A DNA stretch of 64,000 bases from NCBI GenBank assembly GCA_002335605.1, contig BEDY01000006.1:806001-870000 (forward strand), in the 5' to 3' direction. The first letter of the stretch is position 1. The number at the start of each line of letters is the position of its first letter. The notes beneath the pieces were generated by a model. It saw nothing but the letters and a program-made list of their open reading frames with translations, was not told the DNA's origin and made no database searches. Made by a program: the position numbers and the translations under genes. Positions 1-18,699 of this stretch are shown piece by piece. Source of the DNA: Prillingera fragicola. Taxonomy: Eukaryota > Basidiomycota > Tremellomycetes > Trichosporonales > Trichosporonaceae.

Positions 1-272
1 CTCGACTCTCGGAACGCAATGTACTCTGCCGAAGCGCGCGTAGGGGTGAAAGCGACGGCACCGGCCTTTAGGATGTTCAGCTTTGTCTTTGCGCTCAAGC
101 TACTCACCAAGGCCGCGGCAGCAATAGCCACACGGAGGGCGACGTTGGCGCCTGCCGATCGTGATCCCGCACCGGCAGTTGACGAGGAAGACGACGCGAA
201 CCGCGCCCTCGAGCTCTGTGAGCTCCTAAACGCTGTCCGCGCAAGTGGGCGGGTGAAAGACGCAAACGACAT
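1..272 (-). CDS. Probable mitochondrial protein, N-terminal fragment (runs off left edge)
   Basis: An open frame starts at the ATG at 272-270 and runs leftward to the window edge with no stop, giving about 90 residues. The first 30 residues are rich in Arg, Ser, Ala and Phe and have no acidic residues (MSFASFTRPLARTAF, then a Ser-rich stretch), as in a mitochondrial presequence. A hydrophobic Ala/Val/Leu segment follows at about residues 46-60 and could be a membrane anchor. A GTGAGT at about codon 57 could be a splice donor, so the downstream residues may be partly intronic. I do not recognise the family. The coding call rests on the presequence composition and the open frame. Confidence 0.5.
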   Translation of the reverse strand, partial: MSFASFTRPLARTAFRSSQSSRARFASSSSSTAGAGSRSAGANVALRVAIAAAALVSSLSAKTKLNILKAGAVAFTPTRASAEYIAFRES

Positions 273-1508
273 TGTGCTAGTAGTTGCGAGGCTAGTAGAC
301 AAAAGAGGGGGGAGTTGGTGCATGCATACGAGTATACATATTTGTGTGCGAGACGAGCGGCATTCATCGGCTACTCGTCAAGGTCGCATCCCCCACATCC
401 AGATAATCGGCTGCACCCGAAAGCCGCTGGGTCGTCTGGGTGGGCTGCAGCCAATCGCCACGCCTACATTCCCTCCAAGCGCTGGTACGTCTGCCCACCC
501 CCTTCGGAGCGCGGGCGACCAGTGCGGCCCACTCGGCGACGCGCGTGCTCCCCCTGCCCCGCGCTCCTATGGCTGGCGGCAGCATCTGTCAGCGTACAGT
601 GCACAGGGATCAACGCCACAGAGACATTTGACCTAGTCATCAGATCAGGCCTACTTCCCTCTAGCTCCTTGCACAAGTCAGTCTGTATTCACTGCCACCA
701 TACATCCTGTACAACCGCCACTGCCACCCCACAGCGGGGCCACCAACTCATCCGAGCGTGCAGGCGGGGCAGACCAGCCCACCGCCGAGCGCCGACATCG
801 CGGCGCGCGGAGCTCCGGCCGATAGAAGGCTTGGCTCGCCTCCTCTGCCCACGACGCCGCGCAGCACCCAGCGGCCAGCAAGGGGCACGACCACCCCGGT
901 CGTCAGGTATGGCGTATACGACGTTTCTGATTGGGAGTCGTCGACTGTTTGTACAGTGGGTTTTGGTCGTCGCCCGGTGCGATCGGAATGTCGGGCCGTT
1001 GTCATTGGTGAGCTGGAGGGGAGCTTCGGGAGGAGCTTGCAGGAACGGTGTGGATGCGTGCTTTGGATGATCTCTAGGATGATCTCTGCGCTAGACTGTT
1101 GTTGTGGCTGGACTGCCGCTCTACCGCGCTGTCGCTGTCGGGTGAGTGAGTTTGGTTGGCTTGGCGAGGTAGACGGTGGGTTGCCGAGGGAAGTCGGGGC
1201 TGTAGACCGGGGTGATCGGCATTCCGAACATTGTTTGCGTTGGCCAGTGTCCTTACTCGGGAGCCTGTGCCCCGGACCCCACTCCACGTATGTCGCGCTC
1301 TAGCAGTTCCCAGTTTGTCGTGTAGGTGATAGCGGATATTTGTTGTCGCCAAAGTCAGTAAGGGAATGGTGGATGTCCAAAAATTAAGGGTATATCCCCC
1401 AAACGCGTCGTTCTGGTGATATGTTGACAACATCCATCATTGCGTAGCACACATATACGAGACAAGAACTGGCTCTCTTTTGCCTCTCCCTTTGTTTGCT
1501 GCTTTACG
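273..1508. other. Intergenic, no supported gene
   Basis: This stretch lies between the start of the left-edge gene and the 3' end of the epoxide hydrolase. It must hold the promoter of the left-edge gene near 273-600. Reading frames on both strands are short and low-complexity, with no recognisable domain. No tRNA-like B box was seen. Confidence 0.5.
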
Positions 1509-2982
1509 TTACAACTTCGCCGCGCGACTCTCACTCTTCAACGCGATCTCAGCAAACTCGTGAACGTCATTCCAGAGCTGCACCGGTTTCTCGAGTGCTG
1601 CAAAGTGTCCACCCTAGGGGTAAGCGAATGCCTACTAACGCTGGACTCACCTCGGGGTGGCGCTTCGCCCATACAACGTTTGCGCGCTCCTTGATAAACT
1701 GGATAGGCGTGGGGTAGATCTCGTACATGAACTGGCTGTAGCCAGTTGGTTTGGAAATGTACTTGGGTGGCATGGACTCTTTGGTGATCTCCCTACCCGA
1801 GCCCTACGTTTGTCAGTCACAGCCCGCGTCAAAGTGTGCAAGGTGGCTTACAGCACGGTATTGCCAGAGACACGTCGCGGCCGAGTTAGTAAGCCAGTAC
1901 AGACTGCATTCGGCGAGGCAAAAGTCCATGGGGTCCGCGGCGCCGTTAAACTGGAGCTTTTCGCCGATCCTGCGATGTCAGCTCAAGGTCATCGACAGAT
2001 ACGTACCAGGCCAGAATAGCCACAGGGCTCGATTCGAGCACCTGGCCGATAGTGGCCGGTTTGGTGGCATGTTCGATCAGGTAACCGAGACCCCAGGTCT
2101 CCCACATCTTGGCGCGCTCCACATTCCTCAAGTCACTCTCGTCGAGCTTGGACTTGTCCATCTCCTTGTTGAACAGCGGGAAAAAGTTGACATGAACACC
2201 TTGACCGTCAGTATAGTCAGCCAAGGGACGACCCACCTCGGCAGCTCTCAAAGTTGGACAAGTGACGGGTAACAAAGGAACCAACGTCGCCACCTTGGGC
2301 AAGGTAGCCGGTTCCCTTGCCGTTCTTGCGTCCAAACCCCAGACCCTGTAGGAGAGCATCAAAGACGCCAGCGTTCTGGCGAGCGTCAAATGGCCGGTCA
2401 AGCGGGGGAGGCGACGAGAAGCCATAGCCCACGAGCGCGGGAACCAGGATGTGGTACGGCAGGTTTGCTGGGGTGTAGGTCTTCTTGAGATGCCTCAGCA
2501 TTGGGATGAACTCGAGCACCGAGCCTGTGGCACGTCAGGATGATAGGCGATGACAGGGAGAAGGAGCTCACCAGGCCAGCCGTGGCTGAAAACAATCGGC
2601 ACGGCGTCCTTGCGCTCAGAGTAGAGGGCCAGAAAGTGAATGTCATAAGTATGGCCTTCGAACTGGGCAGTGCCCTTGAAAGACGGAAACTCTGCAATCT
2701 CCTGCTCCGTCTTGCGCCTACACCGCAGTCAGCACAGTCTACAACCACCTGGAGTGCGCATACAGACCAGTCATACTTGTCCTTCCAGTACACAATAGCG
2801 TCGTCAATCCACGTACGCTTGATTCCCAAGTGGTCAGGCCCATTGGTGTTGTCCCAAGTCCTAGCCCGGGGCGCACTCGCAGCCAGACGAGCCTTCAAGT
2901 CATCGATAGCCTCTTGAGGAACGTGTGGTTTCCAGGCCTTGACGGGGATGCTAGGCTTACTCGGGGGCGTGTCAAAGGGCAT
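1509..2982 (-). CDS. Epoxide hydrolase, alpha/beta-hydrolase fold (microsomal/juvenile-hormone type)
   Basis: Seven exons (2982-2768, 2717-2572, 2524-2237, 2199-2007, 1969-1852, 1803-1651, 1613-1509) join to 405 residues. The N-terminal EHN domain is visible (FLALYSERKDAVPIVF), followed by the oxyanion motif HGWPGS, a GYGFS segment, the nucleophile motif QGGDVGS (Asp is the expected nucleophile) and a C-terminal EGGHFAALE segment carrying the expected catalytic His. Family members open epoxides to vicinal diols through a covalent Asp ester. The usual length is 390-450 residues, so the gene looks complete. No signal peptide or strong N-terminal anchor is seen, so it is probably cytosolic and may act in detoxification. 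All introns are about 36-50 nt, most with CTGAC near the 3' end. Confidence 0.9.
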
Positions 2983-3589
2983 AGTTGAGTGGGGAGAGGA
3001 GGGCTGTGGGAAAAGAGTTGGACGTGTTCGAGAAACGTGCTCTCCCCAGCACGTATGCTTATGAGAAGACTAACGATGGGGGTTAGCCCGGGTAGTGGTC
3101 TTGCCGGGCACGGTCTCGTCCGGCGTTGGCCATGCCACATGCTCTACAACCTAGATCAGTAGGAAGCCGATGGAGATCCCACGTTGTAATACGTAATATT
3201 TCGGGTCCAGGGCCGTGCCCCGGATCGTCGCCCAAAGGGACTCGGTTGCAGGGAATAATGTGTGCAGGAAAAGAATACCGAGCAGGTGTCCGTCAGCACA
3301 TGGGTAGATGAAGCTGAAGACTTGAAGGGTGGTGGCAGCTGCCTTCTTGGGCATCGTCTTGCTCCATGTTCACTCGTCAAGGTGGCTTGAATGAGCTTTA
3401 GTAAGCCAAGAGTCGATTTCTAGAAGGTGGAGTGACTACCGTGCACCCCACGGGCCTGCCACCCGTGCCTTGCTTGGTGAAGGATAGGCACTCGACGACC
3501 ACAAACCCCGCTTTCCATCCTGCGTTTGTACATATAACACATCGACCTCTACGTGCCTCCCACAACCTTTTGACACAACCAACACGGCC
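2983..3589. promoter_or_regulatory. Divergent intergenic region between epoxide hydrolase and GT18 gene
   Basis: About 600 bases between two divergently transcribed starts, so it should hold both promoters. The part next to the GT18 start is rich in CAC/CCT runs. I see no TATA box or repeat that I would defend. Confidence 0.4.
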
Positions 3590-5347
3590 ATGTCGCGCTC
3601 GCCGCCGTCGCACATTGCTGCGGGCTTGCAACCCCTCAGGCGGCTCCTCGGCCATCGCTTTGCGCCCATTTACATTGCGATAGTCCTCCTCGTGTCTGTT
3701 CTTTTCACGCTTGGAAACCACACCGAGGTGGGCTCCCGGGCAGTGGCCTCCATTCAACAATCGATCTCAGAGTCAGTCGTCAGCCACGCTGTCAAGCCAG
3801 CGTCTGTCGCCCTTGAACATGTGCCCGACCCCATGTCAATCGACCGCGACTACAAGTGGTACTCTGATGCCAAGATTCGTGCGCTTGTGGGGTGTTTGGC
3901 ACGGGGTGGATGCCATGCAAACGCCGGAAAGGTACGTCGAGTGTTTGGCCTCGTGTGCTCACCCCCCAAGATTATCATTTTCAACAACTGGTACTGCTAC
4001 CGCGCAGTCTTTGAGGGCTACTGGGGCGGCGAGGGTACATGGTGAGCTTATCTTGTGTGGCCGAGCTAACAAGACAGGTGTCGCGGAATGGTATGCTAAA
4101 CGTGAAACAACAACAAGCTAATGTTAACAGAAGGCAAGCCTGGAGAGGCAGGGCTACACTGTGCTCTTTGCCAACCACGACTGGGGTGGGTGCAGCTTGA
4201 ACCGAGCAGCTTGGCTGACATTTCAGACTATGTCATGAACATCTACAAGCAGTTTCCTGACCTTGTTGTGGCCCTTGTCTCGGATGACGACAAGAACAAC
4301 TCGCCTGCCGCGCCGTACATCAAGACTAAGAAGAACCCCCACGGTCTTCCCGCATGGAAGGTGAGTGTGGCCGTGTGTATCGGGCTGACAGGCAGCACTT
4401 CCGTTTCAACTACTACCCGGACGACATGGGCAACCGCGTCGGTGACCGGTGGGTCATCACTTGCGAGCCCGAGTGGAGGGAGGAGGGCAAGAACTCTAGG
4501 AGTGAGTGTCTAGCACGTGGGTTGCGCTGACAGCAGACTTCACCTACATTGGCTACGACCTGGACGACGTCAAGCACACAAAGTTTGTGCCGTTTGAGCA
4601 ACGCCCGTACCGCGCCTACGTTCTCGGCAAGCACGCCACCTTCTTCTACAAGGATCGCGCATGGCAGGCATGGGACATTAACATGTACAAGAAGGCGCTG
4701 GCCGAGATGCGTACAATCTATCCCGACTTTGAATTCGTCGGCGCGTTCTTGGACGAAAGGAGTCCAGACGAGCAAAAGGCCCAAGGCCCTCTTCCTATCG
4801 GCGAGGGGATCAAGAACATGTATCCTCTTAACTCTACGGCGTTCGACGACGCGCTCACGTCATCACGCATGCTTGTCGGTATCGGATGGCCCACTGCCAG
4901 TCCTAGCCCCTACCGTGCACTTGCACGTGGCGTGCCTTTCCTCAGTCCTGTGAGTCTTGGTGGTTGTGTGCCCAGCTGACATTCAGTTCAAGGTCAAGGA
5001 GGGCGGCAACCCCGCGGACCCCTACGACTGGACCGACTCGCAGCACGACTCGTTGCGCCTCGAGAAGCCTCCGCTCGTCTACAACGTCCAGGTGTACGAC
5101 TATGACGGATTCATCGCTGCTCTCAAGAAGGGCATGGAAACCCACGTCGACCCGTATGTTGCTTCTTTCTTGCTGCAAACTGACACTCAGATTCGTGTAC
5201 GAGCGTATGACGCAGGGAGCCATGGACAAGCGGGTCCGCGACTGGATTGAGGGAGACCACTACGCTGAAGCCAAGCGTATTCTCGACCTCCGTCTCGCAG
5301 GCAAGGAGACGCAGAGGGGAGACTTTTCGATGGTGTTCGAGTTGTAG
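3590..5347 (+). CDS. GT18-family glycosyltransferase (MGAT5/GlcNAc-transferase V-like), type II membrane protein
   Basis: Nine exons (3590-3931, 3971-4041, 4078-4090, 4131-4185, 4227-4360, 4396-4501, 4537-4949, 4987-5153, 5191-5347) join to 485 residues. Residues about 22-43 form a membrane anchor (IYIAIVLLVSVLFTL) after a short cytosolic tail, as expected for a Golgi type II enzyme. Key motifs are IFNNWYCYRAVFEGYW and, near the C terminus, GIGWPTASPSPYRALARG with FLSP. The latter corresponds to the donor-binding signature of MGAT5 (GLGFPYEGPAPLEAIANG with FLNP). MGAT5 makes beta-1,6-GlcNAc branches on N-glycans; the acceptor in a yeast is unknown. Exon 3 is only 13 nt and intron 1 is 39 nt and in frame, so it could be retained. 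The family call is good, the substrate uncertain. Confidence 0.82.
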
Positions 5348-5612
5348 AGAGACATCTAGAAAGGAGGACAATTAATGCGAGGTTATTAGGTTAGAGCTGG
5401 ATCTGGCGAGAGCGTTAGGCAAAGCTGGATCGAGCCTCTTCGTCAGTGTCAGTGCACCCTGCTGCAATGCCATCATTGGCTGCATAACGTGCGATAATAT
5501 ACAAACATGGAACTGGCAGTTGCCATAGAGGCAGCACCGTTTTCTACTGTTCCTCCTCTTCCAATGGGAGCAAGTTTTTTTGTCCTTTTCTCCTCTGTTA
5601 TTCACTCTCTGT

Positions 5613-13406
<7,794 letters not shown>

Positions 13407-14902
13407 TGTCGTCGTTGCCCTTTTGGAGATGTCGGTTGGGTGTGGATAAGGTGTGTTCAACGACTTCGAGCTTTCTGGTGGCGACCACCTTGGACCAACC
13501 AAGCCAGGGCTGATCTTAAAGGACGGCGTATTTCGGTGATTACACATGTGGCGATCTACGCGTGTGTTTTTCAGGACCTAGATTTGACCCAAAAGTAAGC
13601 TGGTTTCAGTGCACAGACGATGCAGATGCAGACGAGCACAGGGAACAAACATCATACTCTTTGGTTGCAATTTCGCAGTGCATCGGCTGCATGGGCAGTG
13701 AGTGGTATGGATGTTGGCCGCTGGGGACAAAACGTTGGCTACTCAGGGCCGTCAGTGCATTCGTGCGCCGGAATCGGCTCTGGCAGGTGTTCAGGCCGTT
13801 TTCCTTGCCCGTGCACCAATAGTTAGTCACACTGTGCGCTAGACGACAGCAGAGACCACCAGAAGGCTTAAAGTGGTGTCTATGTGACTGCCATACCTTC
13901 AACATTTCTTCCGTAACCCACGAGCGCAATGAAAGTTGAAACGTTGTCAAACATTTCAATTTGTATTATGTAGCAGTCCGGGCTTGCGTCCGGGATGTTA
14001 CCCGCCCGATGTCCCCACCTACCCATGCAGACAGAATGTCAGAAATATGGCAAAGCGTCGACTGTTTTATTCACAATAATCACAGCTGCTACAAAGAGGC
14101 CGGAAGACGAGAAAATAGACATGTTGCGATTAATTCATTGAATTAAATGTTGCTTCCGCTCAAGCGATTGCTACCGCCCTTTCCTCAGCACCAGCTGGAT
14201 GGTCGAGCGACTGTGATGTCTCACGAGATAGCGTTCTTGACAGGCCACATGGTGATAGCCTTTTTAGCGCCTATACGTTAACGATAGGAGTACGACGCCG
14301 CTTCTCCCGCTGCCACACAACTAACGTTCAAAGTGATCAAGTGCCACTTACTCATCGTTATCAATCTGAGACAGTGACACATGTGCGGGGTGCCTCGTGG
14401 CCTCCACATGCGCCCTCCTCCTGCACATGCTTATCTTAGCGTCCCAAGGTATGCACAGCCTCGGCCTACAGTTTCCCCCCATCCAATCGTACGTAACCTG
14501 CTTGCCTACAATGCTCGTCGGCATCGAGCACGCGAGGCTCGATGCAAGGGCTCCCGAGAACACAAGCAAGTCGTTGTCCACACCGGCGCACTGGCCACTG
14601 TCACGCACGCGCGCTGCTGACCCAGAAGGGCGCAGGGCGGAGCGCCCTGCACGGCATCAGCAAGCAGATTAGCAGGATTAGCCAGAATCAGGCCGTAATG
14701 ATGGTCATGGTGTCATCGCCATTAGCAAAAGTTGACACCGGAAGACTTAGCCGTCTAGACGAAGTAAACCGCGTTTGCCACCCAGCCTGAGTCAGTAGTG
14801 AGTGGCAACATAACATGCCAGTGGCCCAGCACATATCCAAGCCTAGGTGAAGCATACATGAAGCGGCTCTACGCAATACAGTTGTCCAACTCACAACGCG
14901 CT
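13407..14902. other. Intergenic: PRP8 promoter side, no supported gene
   Basis: This 1.5 kb lies between the PRP8 start and the 3' end of the cystinosin-like gene. The PRP8 promoter should be at about 13407-13900. No frame shows a domain or splice-supported exons, and no tRNA is evident. Part of the stretch around 13950-14160 is AT-richer than the coding DNA. Confidence 0.45.
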
Positions 14903-15825
14903 CTAGAACTCGTCGTCATCCTCATCGTCGTCCGAGTTGGGATACAGGATGAATGCCTGAACAAAGAAGACCAGGTCAAAGAAGATGCTGAGAACCGACA
15001 GACCCAGCTTGCCGGGGTTGGCAATGATGCCAGCTGGCTTGCCGTCAATGAAGACGGCCGAGATGACGAGCTGGAGAAGCGAGAAGACGCCACCGATGCA
15101 ATCCTGTCCTTGTCAGCAGAGGTCCGAAACGCGTTGATGACTCACGCAAGCAACTGCCCCAATGGCAAAACCCTTGGCGTTCTTGAACTCGTAGTTAAGA
15201 AGCACTTGGGGGATATACTTTGTCATGGTGATGACGAGCTTGACCCCTGCGGCAAAGTAGAGCACGTCGAGGAGCTCAGTGCGGCCCATGACGTACGACG
15301 TAATCTCGTACAGGCTGGCAATAGCAATGGTGACCAGTCCGACGCGCGCAGCAAGGGATGGCCTGGTAGGGGCGCTGTTAAGCTCGGCATCCTTGTTCGA
15401 CAGGAGGGGGTTACGCTCGCCAACCGTTGGCTTCTTCTGTTCCTGGCGAGCACGGTAAAAGTACCACGCGCTCTGCATGAGCGTGATGAGCGACACCACC
15501 ATTGCGTGGGCTGCAAAGGCGAGGTCGGAAGCCGAGACCTGGGGAAGGTGGCCGTCCATCCTCTCCTTGTACTGGTCACGCGCAGTCTTGGAGAAGTACG
15601 CGCCAAACGACCATACGACCAGCGCCAAGAAACCGACAGGGTTGACAAGGACATAGTCGGGCGAAAGTCCTAATGAGCTTTCGGTTAGCGTCTGGCAACC
15701 GCGACCTTTGCTTACGTCTTGCGCTGGTAGTTGAGGATCATTTGAGGGTAAAAGGAAGCAGACCAGGCGATGAAGTAGGTCACGCCACAGACTGCGCTCG
15801 CCACCTCCCAATGGGTCATTGTCAT
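14903..15825 (-). CDS. Cystinosin-like lysosomal/vacuolar cystine transporter (PQ-loop family)
   Basis: Three exons (15825-15716, 15677-15146, 15103-14903) join to 280 residues, about seven membrane segments. Two PQ loops are visible: SFYPQMILNYQRKTSLGLS near residue 25-43 and KYIPQVLLNYEFKNAKGF near residue 185-205. Both match cystinosin (FYPQ...RKS...GLS and KYFPQ...N...K...G). The closing GGVFSLLQL and FFDLVFFVQAFILY segments are also cystinosin-like. Cystinosin exports cystine from lysosomes with a proton. Compared with human cystinosin the protein lacks the long N-terminal lumenal domain and a terminal GYDQL-type sorting signal; it ends instead in an acidic tail (DDDEDDEF). Its length is close to yeast Ers1. 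Intron 1 uses the AAG before CTCATTAG as acceptor, which restores the conserved TSLGLS. Confidence 0.88.
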
Positions 15826-16498
15826 GTTGAAGAGCGGAGGGTATGCACGACGACGAGCAAGCCAGTGGTCATAAACTTGCGAAAGATGGATAAAGAACGA
15901 CGGGGTTAGTGGGCGATGAAGCAAATAACGGATATTTGGAACTCGAAGATTATCTACTTGCCGCCAGTCATTACAGGCTGCAGGCGGACGACGCCGATGG
16001 TGTATGCTAACGTGATGGATGGCCAGCGAGAAATGTTGGCCACGTGTCAACAACTACTGCCTTCGTCATTTTACACACCACCCGAGGCTCATACTCAGGG
16101 CCAGATCAGCTTTAGTCATATTAGTGCACCCAGGTTGGCTTTGCAGTGCATCCATGTGTGTCTCTTTACACGTCTGCCTTGCGTAGTTGCAGCTATGGAG
16201 AGGGAAGGCTTCCCCCACGGCAGTCCCGGGCTAAAGGAGATTTCCATTCCAGGCACTGGCTGCCACTGCACCCTTCCGATCGTCGCCCTGGGGGAAGGCA
16301 AAGGGAGCCCAGCCAGGCCCACCGCCCACAGCCGCCCCCTTCCCCCCTTTGCAGCAGTGCCCGTGCGGCTCTGCCCAGTTGCGCCCTGGAACGACCGGGG
16401 CGTGTCTCCAGCGCGAACACGTTCAGCTCGCAAGATTACTTTGTCGTCGTTCCATTTTGACAACCACCACCAACACCACCACCCGGGCTCTCTTCACC
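15826..16498. promoter_or_regulatory. Divergent intergenic region between cystinosin-like and GT90 genes
   Basis: About 670 bases between two divergent start codons. The 100 bases before the GT90 start contain a CACCACCAACACCACC-like tract, typical of a 5' leader in this genome. No other element is supported. Confidence 0.4.
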
Positions 16499-18492
16499 AT
16501 GGGCATGGCGCGAGCAGGCAGGAACCTCTCACCAAGAGGCCGCATCGCGGCCATTGCAGCGGCATGCTTGGGTCTCATTGTCTTCCTCCACCTCGTCTTC
16601 CCTTCCTCCAACTCTCTCCTTTCCCACACCCAGCGATGGACGACCGCCTCGTCATCAGTCTTGCGCTCAAAGTTCCTGCGAGCAAAGGCAAAGGCACCTC
16701 GCCCACCTATCCACCATCCCATCCCCAAGCTCATGGCCGATGCGCTCGACTCGTTTGAGAAAAAGGTCCAGGGCCAGTCGAGCACGCTCTCACAGGCCGT
16801 TGCCGAGTACAAGCGTCGCTACAAGCGTGACCCGCCAAAGGGCTTTGAGATCTGGTTTGACTTTGCCAAGGAGCACAATGCTGTCATGATCGACGAGTAT
16901 GACCAGCTCGACCGTGATCTCGCTCCCTTCCGTGCCCTCACCGGTGCCGACCTTCGCCAGCGTTGCATCGACGTGGGTTACCTTCCCTCGGTCGATCTTG
17001 TGCGCATTGAAAACGGCAAGACTAGGACTATTGACGTTAGCAAGGGTTTCCACGACTCTGAAGTCGGCGCCCGTGCCAAGGGCTTCCGTGTCATGCTTGA
17101 AAAGTTCCAGAGGCATCTTCCGGACATGGACTTTCCTATCAACGAGAAGGCTGAGGGTCGTATCCTTGTCCCGTGGGAGGAGCGTCTCTACAGTAACCTC
17201 ACTGCCGATGCCTCTAGTGAGTTTTTCCTTTGCTCTGCCGAAGATAGTATAGCTAACGACGCGCAGAGGGCATTCATCACGTTCTTGGTGGCAAGTTCAT
17301 TCCCGACTGGAAAGGAGACGGCGGCAACGTCTGGGATTCGTTCCGTCGCACTTGTGAGCCTTCGTCGCAGGCACGCCGTCTCTTTGGCTCGCTCCGTGCC
17401 AACCTCAAGGAGGGACAGGTGCCCATTTCGCGTCTTTCCAACGCTGGTATTCATACGGACCTTGTCGACGAGGATTTCCAGTTCCCCACAGGCGTTGACG
17501 ACAAGTTTGACTTTTGCGCCCACCCATGGGCGCACTACAAGCAAGGTCACTTTTTCTCTGATTGGCGTACTATCCACGCTCTTTACCCCATGTTCTCGCC
17601 TGCCAAGGGTATTGGATACTCGGACATTCTGATTCCTTCCCACTACTACTTTTCGTCGACCAAGCGTTACACGTACGGATGGGACCCTGCGAACATGAAG
17701 ATTAAGGACGTTGACGACATGGAGACTCCCTGGGAGGAGAAGCTCGACGACATCTTCTGGCGTGGTGCCACCACTGGTGGTGGTTCCAACCCCGCGGGTT
17801 ACTTGAGCCAGTACCAGCGCCACCGCTTTATCAGGATGACATCTGACCACTCGGATGTCAACAAGACTGTCGTCTTTGCCGACCCTCCTGGAACCAACAA
17901 CTTTATCTCTGCCCCCGTCAACATTGGCGACCTCAACCTTGACATGATGGACTCTGCCTTTACCAGGGCCGTCGGTTGCACGCAGTACCCCGGCGGCTGT
18001 GACGGTATGCGCAAGGACCACCGGTTCGCCGACGCTGTTCCCCTCGGTGAAAACTGGCGCCACAAGTACCTCATCGATCTCGACGGAATGGGCTACTCTG
18101 CGCGTCTCTTTGCGCTCCTCAAGTCCGAGTCGGCCGTGCTCAAGTCGACCGTCTACACCGAGTTCATGTCCGACTGGATCCAGCCGTGGCTCCACTACAT
18201 TCCCGTGTCGCAAATGTACAACGAAATCTACAACATTTACGCCTACTTTTCCGGCCCCTCGCCCGCGATGCTCGCAGCCGCCAACGTCACGCGCGCCCAG
18301 TTCCAGTCCTCGGGCCTGAGCACGCGCAAGCTCGACGGGGATGCCGAGCTGCGTAAAATCGCCGTCGCAGGCCGCGAGTGGATGTTTACCATTGGACGCA
18401 AGATTGACATGGAGATCTACGTCTTCCGCCTCTGCCTAGAGTGGGCGAGGCTCAGTGCCGACGACCGCGAGGCGGCGTCGTACCAGGGCTAA
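16499..18492 (+). CDS. CAP10-type glycosyltransferase (GT90), type II membrane protein
   Basis: Two exons (16499-17216, 17267-18492) join to 647 residues. The first ATG after the CCACC-rich leader is used. Residues about 13-35 form a single anchor (IAAIAAACLGLIVFLHLVF) behind an Arg-containing tail, so the enzyme should face the Golgi lumen. The GT90/CAP10 domain covers about residues 300-620, with FDFCAHPWAHYKQGHF, DDIFWRGATTGG and HKYLIDLDGMGYSARLFALLKS, followed by FMSDWIQPWLHYIPV. In Cryptococcus, GT90 proteins (Cap10 and relatives) are needed for capsule polysaccharide, and members include xylosyltransferases. A role in cell-wall or capsule glycans is therefore likely; the linkage made here is not predictable. 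The 50-nt intron ends with CTAAC and GCGCAG. Confidence 0.9.
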
Positions 18493-18699
18493 GAGCTATG
18501 GACTAGTTTATACAAATCATAAGACATAGGAATGCCGGGTCATAAACCGGTTGTGTTTCGTTTTATAGAGTGCTGCATGAGATCACGTATCTGCGACGGC
18601 GCTGCGCGGCAAGTTGGTGCACTTGAGCCTCTGCTCCTTGATTCACTGCATATCCAACTACCGTTGCCTATTTTACTACCACCACCATCCAATGGCAGC

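Noticed and set aside
758..1303. 181-codon frame on the + strand near the left edge
   Set aside because: Frames overlap on both strands with low-complexity translations and no family signature.
13407..14902. tRNA or snRNA genes in the PRP8 upstream region and other gaps
   Set aside because: No sequence with a GGTTCGANTCC-like B box and matching A box was found by eye.
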